From: Mycobacterium lacus
GTDB lineage: Bacteria; Actinomycetota; Actinomycetes; Mycobacteriales; Mycobacteriaceae
DNA: 64,000 bases
Reading direction: 5' to 3'
Assembly (NCBI RefSeq): GCF_010731535.1
Contig: NZ_AP022581.1
Coordinates: forward strand, 62,001 to 126,000
Below the pieces are notes generated by a model. It ran no database searches, was not told the DNA's origin, and saw nothing but the letters and a program-made list of their open reading frames with translations. Below are positions 6,285 to 14,529 of the stretch, piece after piece. Position numbers and translations under genes: made by a program. Within the stretch, counting starts at the first letter, position 1. Each line of letters begins with the position of its first letter.

Positions 6285-8096
6285 ATGGGTGACACCGCGG
6301 AGTCGCGGGAGGGTTCGAAGTTCGGGCCGTATCTGCTGCGTCGGCTGGTGGGACGCGGCGGCATGGGCGACGTCTACGAGGCCGAGGACACGGTGCGCGA
6401 GCGGATCGTCGCGCTGAAGCTGATGTCGCAGACGCTCTCCAACGATCCGGTGTTCCGTTCGCGTATGCAGCGGGAGGCCCGCACCGCGGGGCGGCTGCAG
6501 GAACCACACGTCGTGCCGATCCACGACTTCGGCGAGATCGACGGGCAGCTCTACGTGGACATGCGCCTGATCGACGGCACAGACCTGGCCGCCATGGTCG
6601 GCCGGTATGGGCCGCTGTCCCCGCCCCGCGCGGTGGCTATCGTGCGCCAGATCGGCTCGGCGCTCGACGCCGCGCACGCCGCGGGGGTGCTTCATCGCGA
6701 CGTCAAGCCGGAGAACATTTTGGTCAGCGCCGATGACTTCGCTTATCTCGTCGATTTCGGGATCGCCAGCGCCACCTCGGACGAAAAGCTGACACAGTTC
6801 GGCACCACGGTGGGCACCGTCAAATACATGGCGCCGGAGCGGTTCAGCGAGGCCGAGGTCACCTATCGGGCCGACATCTACGCGTTGGCCTGCGTGTTGT
6901 ACGAGTGCTTGACCGGGTCCCCGCCGTATGGCGGCGACCAGTTCAGCGTGATGGGCGCACACCTGAACTCGGCGATCCCGCGGCCCAGCGCCGCGCGACC
7001 GGGCATTCCGGTCGCCTTCGACGCCGTGATCGCCCGCGGCATGGCCAAGGATCCCGCGGACCGCTATGCCACCTGCGGTGATCTGTCGGCGGCCGCCTAC
7101 GCGGCGCTGGCCACGCCCGATCAGGATCGCGCCACTGACATCTTGCAGCGCAGCCAGGTGGCGAAGCCGCCGGCCGCGCTTGCCGGCCAGCCGCCCGGCG
7201 GTTTTGCGTCGGTGCCGCCCGCGATGGCGACCCCTTCCCCGCCACACGGCCAAATATGGCCCGCGACGTCGGCTCCCGGGTCACCGGTCGCTGCCGGTGG
7301 ACCGGTGCCCCAGCCGACGCCATGGACCGGCGCTCCCGTCTGGGGCGCGGCTGGCACCGGGGTACCGCCGTGGGGTCAGCCGCCGCCCATGGGCGTGTCC
7401 AAGCCGTGGCTGTGGGTGGGTGTCGCCGTCTTCGTCGTGGTCGCCGTCGTGGGCGGGCTGATCCTCGCCCTGGCCCACCCATGGCGATCGTCGACGCCGG
7501 CGAAGCCGACGACGCCACCGCCGCCGGCGGATGCGGTTGTGCTCCGGGTCCTCGATGACGGCGTGTATGTCGGCAGCTCGGCGGCTCCGACAACGATCGA
7601 CATCTTCAACGAACCCATCTGCCCGCCGTGCGGCAGTTTCATCAGGTCGAATGCGGGCGATATCGACACCGCGGTGAACAACAAGAAGCTCGCGGTGCGC
7701 TATCACCTGCTCAATTTCCTCGACGACAGGTCGCACAGCAGGAATTACTCGACCCGCGCGGTGGCGGCCACGTATTGCGTTGCAGCGCAAAACGACCCGA
7801 AGTTATACGTCAACTTCTACTCCGGCCTGTTCGCCAGCAACTTCCAGCCGCAAGAGGGTGCCCCGGAAGATCGCACCGACGGCGAGCTGGCCCAGCTGGC
7901 CAAGACCGTCGGCGTCGACGCCAGCGTGATCAACTGCATCAAGTCGGGAGACGAGGTCGTCACCGCCAAGACGAAGGCCGCAAACGGTGACACGACGATG
8001 GCCGGGCTCAACGCCGGTGGCACGCCGTTCGTGTGGGACGGCAACAGCGCCGTCAACTACCAGGATCCGACCTGGCTCACCAAGCTGATCGGGTAG
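6285..8096 (+). CDS. PknE-like receptor Ser/Thr protein kinase with extracytoplasmic DsbA-like domain
   Basis: A 603-residue membrane kinase. Residues about 14-280 form a Hanks-type kinase: glycine loop GRGGMG (23-28), K45, catalytic HRDVKPEN (137-144), DFG (157-159) and APE. A Pro/Ala-rich juxtamembrane linker follows, then one transmembrane helix at about 373-397. The external C-terminal domain is thioredoxin/DsbA-like, with a CPPC active-site motif (C446, C449) and a later cis-Pro-like GGTPF. This architecture is that of mycobacterial PknE (566 residues in H37Rv), which is thought to sense redox or nitric oxide stress. The genomic position differs from H37Rv pknE, so it may be an ortholog that moved or a paralog. 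The ATG at 6285 follows GAGGAG. Confidence 0.9.
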   Translation: MGDTAESREGSKFGPYLLRRLVGRGGMGDVYEAEDTVRERIVALKLMSQTLSNDPVFRSRMQREARTAGRLQEPHVVPIHDFGEIDGQLYVDMRLIDGTDLAAMVGRYGPLSPPRAVAIVRQIGSALDAAHAAGVLHRDVKPENILVSADDFAYLVDFGIASATSDEKLTQFGTTVGTVKYMAPERFSEAEVTYRADIYALACVLYECLTGSPPYGGDQFSVMGAHLNSAIPRPSAARPGIPVAFDAVIARGMAKDPADRYATCGDLSAAAYAALATPDQDRATDILQRSQVAKPPAALAGQPPGGFASVPPAMATPSPPHGQIWPATSAPGSPVAAGGPVPQPTPWTGAPVWGAAGTGVPPWGQPPPMGVSKPWLWVGVAVFVVVAVVGGLILALAHPWRSSTPAKPTTPPPPADAVVLRVLDDGVYVGSSAAPTTIDIFNEPICPPCGSFIRSNAGDIDTAVNNKKLAVRYHLLNFLDDRSHSRNYSTRAVAATYCVAAQNDPKLYVNFYSGLFASNFQPQEGAPEDRTDGELAQLAKTVGVDASVINCIKSGDEVVTAKTKAANGDTTMAGLNAGGTPFVWDGNSAVNYQDPTWLTKLIG

Positions 8097-8460
8097 GGCC
8101 CCACTTTCTCGCCTTCGCGAGCTCCGACGGCGCGCCTTCGGCGCTGGTGCGCGACGTCATTCCGCGGTCGTCGCACGGGATTTCGACCATCTGAGGTTGC
8201 GCGAGCCGACCTATCGCAACACGGCCGCCTACGTTGTCTGGTTTTACCTGAGCCCGGACAGGCTCGCACCGACGTCGTCGCCCAGGTCGTTGGGATGCAT
8301 CCCAGCTGGAATCGAATCGACGCCCAGCGCTTCGTGGGCGCCGCCGCGGAAAGGCTGCCCGGGGGAGCACTTAGCTGCTGGTTCCAATTTTTCGATATGC
8401 GCACCTTTTCCGGCGTTGCGCCCCATCATGGCTGGTACGCGATAGCACCAGGGGTGGTCG
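8097..8460. other. 364-bp intergenic region before the PE_PGRS gene
   Basis: I see no credible gene here: short frames lack ribosome sites and family motifs. The promoter of the PE_PGRS gene must lie in its right half. An AGGGG ribosome site sits just before the ATG at 8461. A GAGCCCGGACAGGCTC-like imperfect inverted repeat near 8250-8266 is the only structure I noticed. Confidence 0.5.
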
Positions 8461-10257
8461 ATGTCATTTGTGCTCGTGGCGCCGGACATCTTGGCGACGG
8501 CCTCGAAGGATTTGGCGCGGATCGGTTCGGCAGTGAGTGCCGGCAATCTGGCAGCAATCGTCCCGACGACTGAGGTGACGGCGGCGGCCGCCGACGAGGT
8601 GTCGGCGGCCATTGCGGCGCTGTTTGGCGCGCACGCCCAGGAGTATCAGGCGGCGGCGGCGCAGGCGGCGACGTATCACGAGCAGTTCGTGCGCACCATG
8701 AGCGCGGCGGCCGCATCGTACGCGGGTACCGAGGCCGCGATTGCCCAGGCGCTGTTGGTGACCCCGCTGAACGGCCCCGATCCGTTGGCCAGTCTCGCCG
8801 CGTCCGTTTCCGACGGGTTCCAGACGGTCGTCTACGGACCGGTCCACACGGCTGGCCAAGCATGGATCAGCAGCCCGCTCGGGGCAGCGCTCGACCCGAT
8901 CATCAATGCGCCCACCAACGCGCTGTTCGGGCGTGATCTGATCGGCAACGGAGCCGCCGGCACGGCCGCGAGCCCCACCGGCGGTGCCGGCGGTTTCCTG
9001 TTCGGCGACGGCGGGGCCGGCTATGCCCCCACCGGGGGCGTGAGCGCCACGGCCGGCGGCAGGGGCGGAAACGCCGGGTTGATCGGCGACGGCGGTACCG
9101 GTGGCGCCGGGTTCGCCGGTGGGACCGGCGGCACGGGCGGCACCGGCGGCTGGCTGATGGGCAACGGCGGCATGGGCGGTGGCGGCGGTGTCGGCGGTCA
9201 AGCCGGTGCGGGCGGCCAAGCCTTGTTGTTCGGCAACGGCGGCCCCGGCGGGGCCGGCGCCCCGAGCGGTCGCGGCGGATTGTTCATCGGCGACCCCATC
9301 AACGTCGCCGCCTGGTTCGACCACCCCAGCGGCGGCAACCAGCAGTCGATCGTCATCGACTTCGTGCGGCACGGGCAGACGACCGCCAACGTGGCGGGCT
9401 TGATGGACACGGCAGTACCGGGAGCCAGTCTCACCGCGCTGGGCCAGCAACAGGCACAGGCCGTCGCCGGCGCACTCGCGCCGAACGGGCCGTATGCCGG
9501 GCTGTTCGACTCGCAGTTGGTCAGGACGCAGCAGACCGCCGCGCCGTTGGCTGCCCTGCTGGGGATGAACGCGCAGGCATTGCCGGGGCTCAACGAGATC
9601 AATGCCGGCATTTTCGAAGACTTTCCCCAGATAAGCCCCGCGGGTCTCTTATATCTAGTTGGCCCGATCGCGTGGACGGTCGGATTCCCGCTCGTGCCGA
9701 TGCTGAACCCGGGCTCCAGCGACCTTAACGGCGTGGTTTTCGACCAGGCCTTCAACGGCGCGGTTCAGACGATGTATGACACCGCCATGGCGCACCCGGT
9801 GACGGCAGCGGACGGCAAGATCACCGTGGTCTCGTACTCAAGCGCGTTCACGATCGAGATCGGGACGCTGATGAACGTCAATAACCCCGACCCCTTACTC
9901 ATGCTCACCCACCCGCTGCCCAACACCGGCAGTGTCGTGGTGGAGGGCGACCCCAAGGGTGGCTGGACGTTGGTCAGTTGGGACGGGATACCCGTCCCGC
10001 CGGCATCATTGCCGATCGAGCTATTCGTCGACGTGCGTAACCTCATCACGGCGCCGCAATTTGCCGCCTTCGACATCGGTACGTCCCTGTTCACCGGCGA
10101 CCCGGCGACGATCGTGAACGCGATTCGAGACGGCATCGACGAGGTCGGCGCGGCGACGGTCCAATTCCCGTTCGCGGTCGCCGCAGATGTGGTGGACGCC
10201 GTGTGCGGCGCAAACCTGGCTGGCCTGGCGGCCGACCTGACCACCCTGCTCCCATGA
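8461..10257 (+). CDS. PE_PGRS11: PE_PGRS protein fused to a histidine-phosphatase (phosphoglycerate-mutase-like) domain
   Basis: A 598-residue protein with three parts. Residues 1-95 are a PE domain (start MSFVLVAPD, Ala-rich helices), the ESX/type VII export and outer-surface targeting module. Residues about 160-278 are a short Gly/Ala-rich PGRS with GGAGG and GGTGG repeats. Residues about 290-598 carry a histidine-phosphatase domain with the catalytic RHG motif (FVRHGQT at 301-307). H37Rv PE_PGRS11 (Rv0754) has the same architecture and the same genomic place before phoP. The PGRS part is short for the family. Expected location is the cell surface. The phosphatase substrate is not deducible. 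Confidence 0.93.
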   Translation: MSFVLVAPDILATASKDLARIGSAVSAGNLAAIVPTTEVTAAAADEVSAAIAALFGAHAQEYQAAAAQAATYHEQFVRTMSAAAASYAGTEAAIAQALLVTPLNGPDPLASLAASVSDGFQTVVYGPVHTAGQAWISSPLGAALDPIINAPTNALFGRDLIGNGAAGTAASPTGGAGGFLFGDGGAGYAPTGGVSATAGGRGGNAGLIGDGGTGGAGFAGGTGGTGGTGGWLMGNGGMGGGGGVGGQAGAGGQALLFGNGGPGGAGAPSGRGGLFIGDPINVAAWFDHPSGGNQQSIVIDFVRHGQTTANVAGLMDTAVPGASLTALGQQQAQAVAGALAPNGPYAGLFDSQLVRTQQTAAPLAALLGMNAQALPGLNEINAGIFEDFPQISPAGLLYLVGPIAWTVGFPLVPMLNPGSSDLNGVVFDQAFNGAVQTMYDTAMAHPVTAADGKITVVSYSSAFTIEIGTLMNVNNPDPLLMLTHPLPNTGSVVVEGDPKGGWTLVSWDGIPVPPASLPIELFVDVRNLITAPQFAAFDIGTSLFTGDPATIVNAIRDGIDEVGAATVQFPFAVAADVVDAVCGANLAGLAADLTTLLP

Positions 10258-10262
10258 CCGAG

Positions 10263-10664
10263 TCATCCGTCTTCCCCGGACGCGGGCTTTGCGATGCGGC
10301 GCGCCGCCTCGACCAGTTGCGAGGCGGCGCGGCTCGCCTTCTTACGGGCGTCCGAACATACCGATTGGTGCGTACACGCGACTTTGGACTTCAGGTTCAA
10401 AAGCGCGCGTAGATGCCCGGCCACATCGGGCTGAGCCTTCGCTAGCAGGGCGATCGCCTCATTGTGGTTCTCGCCGGTCGCGTACTCGCCAAGCTTGGTG
10501 CCGCATATGACGTCCGCAGCCGCGATACGCGCATCGACGAAAAAATCAACCGCAGCATTTGGCGCATCGTCTTCGATCAACGTCGCGGCATCATGAAACT
10601 CTGTCGCCTTGCTCAGCTGGCCCGCCTTAAGCGCGCCAGAACTCTCCCTCGTGCGCCCAGTCAT
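10263..10664 (-). CDS. HEPN-domain protein, partner of the decayed MNT gene
   Basis: A 133-residue helical protein resembling HEPN partners of minimal nucleotidyltransferases (segments FHDAATLI, ADVICGTKLGEY and a second long helix pair). In HEPN-MNT toxin-antitoxin systems the HEPN subunit is an RNase with an R-x4-6-H motif; I do not see a convincing copy here. The ATG overlaps the stop of the upstream nucleotidyltransferase frame by 4 bp (ATGA), showing original translational coupling. The frame is intact although its partner is broken. It is convergent with the PE_PGRS gene, with 5 bp between the stops. Confidence 0.6.
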   Translation of the reverse strand: MTGRTRESSGALKAGQLSKATEFHDAATLIEDDAPNAAVDFFVDARIAAADVICGTKLGEYATGENHNEAIALLAKAQPDVAGHLRALLNLKSKVACTHQSVCSDARKKASRAASQLVEAARRIAKPASGEDG

Positions 10665-11281
10665 CGTGACCGTGCCCCGTTCGGCGTGGTTCGGAGCAGC
10701 CTAATCAGCCAGGCTCGTGACCCGGCCACGGTGAGCCCGTGATCGACCACATCTCGGATCATCGGCTCGGCGCTCGCCGCGCGTAGCTCGTCGATGGTGT
10801 ACTCGACGACGCGCGCGTCGTTACCGTGCCACCCGGTAACCGTCGTGGCAAGCTCCCAACTTGGTCCGACCAGACGGCGTCGGAGGAGTCGTGGTTGCGG
10901 ACGAGCAAGACGTCCACGTCGCCGTGCGGCGTCATGGTGCCCGTTGCCGCGGATCCGAACACTGCGGCGTACACCGGCGGCTCCTGCCAGCCTTCAAAGT
11001 GGTGCTCGAGTCGGGTGAAAAAAGTGTTTGTCAGCCTCGCTAGAGCCCGGATCGGCTCTGCTGCGAGATGTTTGGTGTTGAGGCGTTGCCCACCCGGTCG
11101 GCCAGGACTACCCCTTGAACCACCAGCCCGTGAGGACCTTCCGGATGCCTTCCTCTGAGATGTTGTTCACGATGCGATGAATCTGGCCGGTGGTGAAGGT
11201 GGCATCGTGCGTCGCCAGTACCGCCGGCACGTCGCCGTCGAGGGTCGGTGTGACCGTCGCCAAGGGCCGGTTCAACTGCAT
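10661..11281 (-). pseudogene. MNT-type nucleotidyltransferase with winged-helix N-terminus, triple frameshift
   Basis: The product can be followed through four successive pieces in three reading frames. The first is an N-terminal winged-helix-like part (ATG at 11281, TTGQIHRIV, EEGIRKVL). Then come a short piece with VVLADRVGNA, a piece with the nucleotidyltransferase signature GSAATGTMTPHGDVDVLLV (Gly-Ser and Asp-x-Asp metal ligands), and a C-terminal piece with VVEYTIDELRAASAEP. Each junction fits a single-base deletion, for example TTGGCC reduced to TTGCC near 10846. The last frame ends with ATGA overlapping the HEPN start. Such enzymes neutralise HEPN toxins by adenylylation; this copy cannot make a full-length protein unless the shifts are sequencing errors. 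Confidence 0.75.
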
Positions 11282-11318
11282 CAAATGACCTCTCGCTCCT
11301 GGGCGTAGCTTCACGCAC

Positions 11319-11558
11319 ATGACCAGTCATGCGTGCCCGCGCTGTGGGCTTGAGGCCCGGTGTTCGTATGGGAGTTGGGCGGATCGGCATCCGGTGGCCG
11401 CGCTGACGCTCGGGGTTCCGACGGTGTTGTTCGTGCTCGGCGCGATCGGCGCCTACCCGTGGGTGTTCATTCCGCTGATCGTGGGCGGTGCCGTGGCGTA
11501 TGTGGTGGATCGGGAGCGGCGGCGCCGGCAAGCGTTGGCGGCTAGGGCTGACTGGTAG
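11319..11558 (+). CDS. small membrane protein with N-terminal CxxCG ribbon
   Basis: A 79-residue hypothetical protein. The N-terminus holds a single CPRCG knuckle and a further Cys (possible half zinc ribbon). Two hydrophobic stretches at about 27-45 and 48-63 (ending in VGGAVAYVV) are followed by a basic tail RERRRRQ, consistent with two membrane helices and a cytosolic end. It diverges from the decayed nucleotidyltransferase gene. No strong ribosome site is seen before the ATG. No function can be assigned. Confidence 0.5.
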   Translation: MTSHACPRCGLEARCSYGSWADRHPVAALTLGVPTVLFVLGAIGAYPWVFIPLIVGGAVAYVVDRERRRRQALAARADW

Positions 11559-11790
11559 CATCGCGTGCTGACGGCCGCGGCTGTCGCCAGTCCGCAGCAG
11601 AGGCGGCGGCGCGGAGCCGATCACTGCTCGCCAACACAACCCATTCGGTGAGGAGGCCCGCCCGGGGCTCCCCGTGACAACACCGTGACGGCGTTAATTC
11701 CGCGTATTCAGCGAATGAGGCATACTGTGGTGTGCCCTGTACGTTTCGGTTCTGCGAACAAAACGCGCTCAAGCCGAGCGGAAAGCCGAA

Positions 11791-12108
11791 ATGACCACTC
11801 TCAACGACCCACCAGTGGTGCGAGTCAACAAAAAGTCACAGCTCGTCGTCGAGGTCGGGCACCCGATGGAAGAGTTCGTGGTGCTCCAAGACGAGCACGG
11901 CGGTGTGCACCTGTTACCGCGGCACTTCTATGCCGAGATTCAGCAAGCGACACAAGAGATCGCTGGCGCAGTCGAGGACCGGCGAGCTTATCTGCGCAAA
12001 CTCAAGGCCGAGATGCCCGAAGAGAAGAACGAGGGCGACCTATCCGGGTTAACGAATGAGGTACGCGGCTTCGGGTGGCTGCGACAGCTGGCAAATCGGC
12101 TCACCTAG
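11791..12108 (+). CDS. putative antitoxin-like small protein of a two-gene module
   Basis: A 105-residue acidic/basic mixed protein, beginning with a strand-rich part (residues 8-40, VVRVNKKSQLVVEVGHP) and followed by a long charged helix (about 45-85). I do not recognise a named family. The reason for the call is its setting: it ends 3 bp before a MazF/PemK-like gene, the usual layout of a type II antitoxin upstream of its toxin. GGAAAG precedes the ATG, and a -10-like CATACT lies near 11718. Base composition is lower in G+C than the flanking core genes. Confidence 0.55.
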   Translation: MTTLNDPPVVRVNKKSQLVVEVGHPMEEFVVLQDEHGGVHLLPRHFYAEIQQATQEIAGAVEDRRAYLRKLKAEMPEEKNEGDLSGLTNEVRGFGWLRQLANRLT

Positions 12109-12111
12109 CGG

Positions 12112-12486
12112 ATGGCTAAACCACCAATAGTCAGGGGTGGCGTTTGCCTCGTTCCCGACGACATCTTGGTATTACTACCAAAGCAGCTCCGTAAAGTTCT
12201 TCACCGCCGACGCTATTTTGTAGTTCTCAGCGGCGATGAGACGAACGCTGACACCGGCTGGCCGCTTGTCTCAGGCTGCCCGATCTCCGGCCAGACAAGT
12301 TGGAAGACAAAGTTCGATATTGCGCTCGGTGCTGGAGAGGCCGGAGTCCAGAAAAAGTGCTGGGTGCGAGTGCCTGCCCTGCAATCCATCGAGAAGCAGC
12401 ACCTCGAAGACTTCACCGGTCACCTCGACCCGGCGCGGCTAGAACAAATCGACGTGTCGCTGTTTTGGTATCTCGGACAAGTCTGA
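12112..12486 (+). CDS. putative MazF/PemK-like toxin
   Basis: A 124-residue protein with the feel of the PemK/MazF/CcdB fold: an N-terminal beta strand GGVCLVPDD, then RRYFVVLSGDETN (the strand and loop that in MazF carry the P-x-VVLS-x-D/E signature), a segment ending in CPISGQ, and a C-terminal helix. MazF-type toxins cleave RNA. It starts 3 bp after the presumed antitoxin. The GEVW-type catalytic start is not conserved in an obvious way, so activity and family are both uncertain. It lies in the remnant of an integrated element next to the tRNA-linked integrase, a typical place for such modules. Confidence 0.5.
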   Translation: MAKPPIVRGGVCLVPDDILVLLPKQLRKVLHRRRYFVVLSGDETNADTGWPLVSGCPISGQTSWKTKFDIALGAGEAGVQKKCWVRVPALQSIEKQHLEDFTGHLDPARLEQIDVSLFWYLGQV

Positions 12487-12708
12487 CTGGTCCTGGGACC
12501 GGGCCGACCATGAACACCGCAAGCTGATGGCGGGGCGGTATTCCGTCCGCGGCTTTCTCCGGCGATGGCACCACGGCCGCGGGGAGCCGATCATAGGCCA
12601 AACCGCCGGATCGGAGGAAGACTGTGGATACCAAACCACCCCGGAGCTCAGCTCACGGGGTTGTTTTCTACGCTGCGACGAGGCGGTCGCTGGCTCGTCG
12701 ACTAACCT

Positions 12709-13614
12709 GTGGCTACGGCCAAGGAACTACACCGAGTTGTCGAATCGGCTTGCTACTCGGTGTTGGCGCGGATCTTGGATGACGTGCGGGATCGGCGGCC
12801 GGCGGAGAACCCGGCGCGCGGCGTCAAACTGCCGGTACGTGCTAGGCGCAAGAATGTCCACCTGAGTGCGGACCAGCTCCACGCACTGGCGGTGGCGGCC
12901 GGGCGGTACCGGTCGCTGGTTCTGCTGCTTCGCACTGCCGGGCTGCGATGGGGTGAGGCTGCGGCGCTGCGGGTCAGGGATGTGGATTTCCTCAAGCGAA
13001 GGATTGTGCTACACGAGAACGCGGTCAGCGTGGGCAGCAAGGTCCATGTCGGCACCCTGAAGTCCGGGAAGCACCGCACGATCGCGCTGGCCAGGTTCGT
13101 CGTTGATGAGTTGGCCAAGACGTGTGCGGGCAAGGATCGTGATGAGCTGCTGTGGCCGGCACGGTCGGGTGGCTACCTGGGGCCACCGTCGTCGCACGAC
13201 TCGTGGCTGTCCGGGGCGGTCGACCGCTGCCGGAAGGCAGACAAGGCGTTCCCGATGATCACAGCGCACGCGCTACCGCACACCGCGGCGTCCCTGGCAA
13301 TCTCGTCGGGCGCCTATGTTCAGGTGGTTCAGCGGATGCTGGACCATGCGTCGGCGGCCATGACCTTGGACGTGTACGCGGATCTTTTGGACGATGACTC
13401 ACTGCAGTTGCCGAGAAATTGGATGAAACTGTGGGCAAAATGTGGGCACGGCAGCCGAGCGAGGCCGTCTAGCAAACACAAAAAAGCGTTTACCAGCGCA
13501 AACGCAGCTACAGCTCTAGAGCCCCCTGTCAGGATTGAACTGACGACCGCTCGCTTACAAGGCGAGTGCTCTACCACTGAGCTAAGGAGGCCGGTGAAAC
13601 CGGTGCAAGCCTAA
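12709..13614 (+). pseudogene. truncated tyrosine recombinase (integrase) abutting tRNA-Thr
   Basis: The N-terminal arm-binding domain and most of the core-binding domain are missing; the readable part starts within the core-binding domain (ILDDVRDRRPAENPARGV) and continues through the catalytic domain. The first catalytic Arg region (LRTAGLRWGEAAAL), the Lys loop (GTLKSGKHRTI) and the tyrosine (DVYADLL) are present. The second conserved arginine of the H-x-L-R-H box is proline (HALPH), which should abolish strand cleavage. After the tyrosine, the frame runs through the complementary strand of the tRNA gene, giving the tail VRIELTTARLQGECSTTELR. That tail is an attachment-site artefact, not a domain. 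The layout shows an element that once integrated at this tRNA. Confidence 0.8.
13520..13591 (-). tRNA. tRNA-Thr (anticodon TGT)
   Basis: Read on the minus strand, it begins GCCTCCTTAGCTCAG and folds into a normal cloverleaf. The acceptor stem is GCCTCCT/AGGGGGC and the D arm has AGTGGTA. The anticodon stem is CTCGC/GCGAG around the loop CTTGTAA, giving anticodon TGT, and the T arm is GTCAG-TTCAATC-CTGAC. The length is 72 nt without CCA. The 3' end faces the truncated integrase and is the probable attachment site of the decayed element to its left. Confidence 0.95.
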
Positions 13615-13618
13615 CCGG

Positions 13619-14341
13619 TCACTCGCTGTCCACGACGCGTTGCGAACGCACCGGCCGCGACGACGAACGGCGCGGGGGGCGGCGCCCCGGCAGCGGGATG
13701 CGCTCGGCGATGTTGCTCAGCGGGTTGACCACCATGGTGAGCGCGATGACGGCGTCCTGCAGTGTGGCGATGGCCGGCTCCAGCGCCTCCATCCCGGGCG
13801 CCAACCGGGACAGCGTGTCGGCGAGGTCGGTGAGCTGTTCGAGCGGTCCGTTTTTCGACGTGATCCGGTCGATCAGTCCGCCTTCGGCGAGCAGCCGCTC
13901 GGCCACCCCATCCTCGGCCAGCAACCGTTCGATCATCCCGTCCTCCGCGAGCAGCCGATCGGCCAGCCCGCCCGGTTGCAGCGCCCGCTGCAGCCCGCCG
14001 CCTTCCGCGGTCAGGCGATCGAGCAAACCGCCCGGCGCCGTCACCAGGTCAACCAACCCGCCCGGGCGCAGCAGGCGGTCCAGCGGCCCATCGGGCGCGA
14101 TCGCGCGTCCCAGCGGGGCATCGTCGTCCAGCAGCCTGCTGAGCCGGTTGGCGCGCGCCAACGCTTCGTCGATTCCCAGCATGTTGGAGATTGCGCTCGA
14201 GCCGCTGCCGCCGCCGTCGCCCAGCGCCTGCTTCGCCATGGCAACGCCCGCACCCGCGAGGTTCAGGCTCGCGTCCGCGGCAGCCAGCCCGATTCGCACC
14301 GGGGCGGTCGCAACCGCCACGATGCTTTTGCCGAGATTCAT
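13619..14341 (-). CDS. conserved mycobacterial protein with tandem Leu/Gly-Asp-rich repeats
   Basis: A 240-residue protein in the place of H37Rv Rv0756c, between the tRNA and phoP. Residues about 55-170 are a run of roughly 10-12-residue repeats of the form GG-L-x-DRLLAEDG (for example ADRLLAEDG, IERLLAEDG, AERLLAEGG), an unusual low-complexity amphipathic array. The N-terminus is weakly hydrophobic (KSIVAVATAPVRIGLAAADAS) without a clear cleavage site, and the C-terminus is Arg/Pro-rich. It diverges from phoP, sharing a 188-bp gap with the PhoP-type repeats, so it could be under the same control. Function unknown. Confidence 0.85.
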   Translation of the reverse strand: MNLGKSIVAVATAPVRIGLAAADASLNLAGAGVAMAKQALGDGGGSGSSAISNMLGIDEALARANRLSRLLDDDAPLGRAIAPDGPLDRLLRPGGLVDLVTAPGGLLDRLTAEGGGLQRALQPGGLADRLLAEDGMIERLLAEDGVAERLLAEGGLIDRITSKNGPLEQLTDLADTLSRLAPGMEALEPAIATLQDAVIALTMVVNPLSNIAERIPLPGRRPPRRSSSRPVRSQRVVDSE

Positions 14342-14408
14342 CCTGCGAGTCTATGCACGACGCGCCGCAGAAATCCGCTGAGGGTCCGAAGCCGACACAA
14401 CGACACCT

Positions 14409-14441
14409 GGCAGACTATTGGCAGACTATTAGCAGACTATT
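14409..14441 (+). promoter_or_regulatory. three tandem 11-bp repeats, PhoP autoregulatory box
   Basis: Units at 14409-14419, 14420-14430 and 14431-14441 read GGCAGACTATT, GGCAGACTATT and AGCAGACTATT; a partial fourth begins with GGCA. They lie 88-121 bp before the phoP start. M. tuberculosis PhoP is known to bind head-to-tail repeats on an 11-bp pitch in its own promoter, so autoregulation is the natural reading. Because the repeats lie between divergent genes, the gene at 13619-14341 could be affected too. Confidence 0.8.
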
Positions 14442-14529
14442 GGCAACGAGCTTTCAGGAATTACACAATGATTGTGAAGGTGGGCGATTGTGAAGCTTGG
14501 CGTTCAAGAAGTGCGAGGGGACTGACCTC

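Noticed and set aside
8990..9290. Short GGCGG-type repeats resembling a CRISPR or satellite array
   Set aside because: They are the Gly-Gly-Ala/Asn codons of the PGRS domain in a coding frame; spacing is irregular and there are no spacers.
13500..13614. C-terminal tail of the integrase (VRIELTTARLQGECSTTELR) as a protein domain
   Set aside because: It is the antisense translation of tRNA-Thr and occurs in many integrases only because of the attachment site.
14409..14441. Tandem 11-bp repeats before phoP as a CRISPR-like or mini-satellite feature
   Set aside because: Unit length and position match PhoP autoregulatory direct repeats; there are only three units and no spacers.
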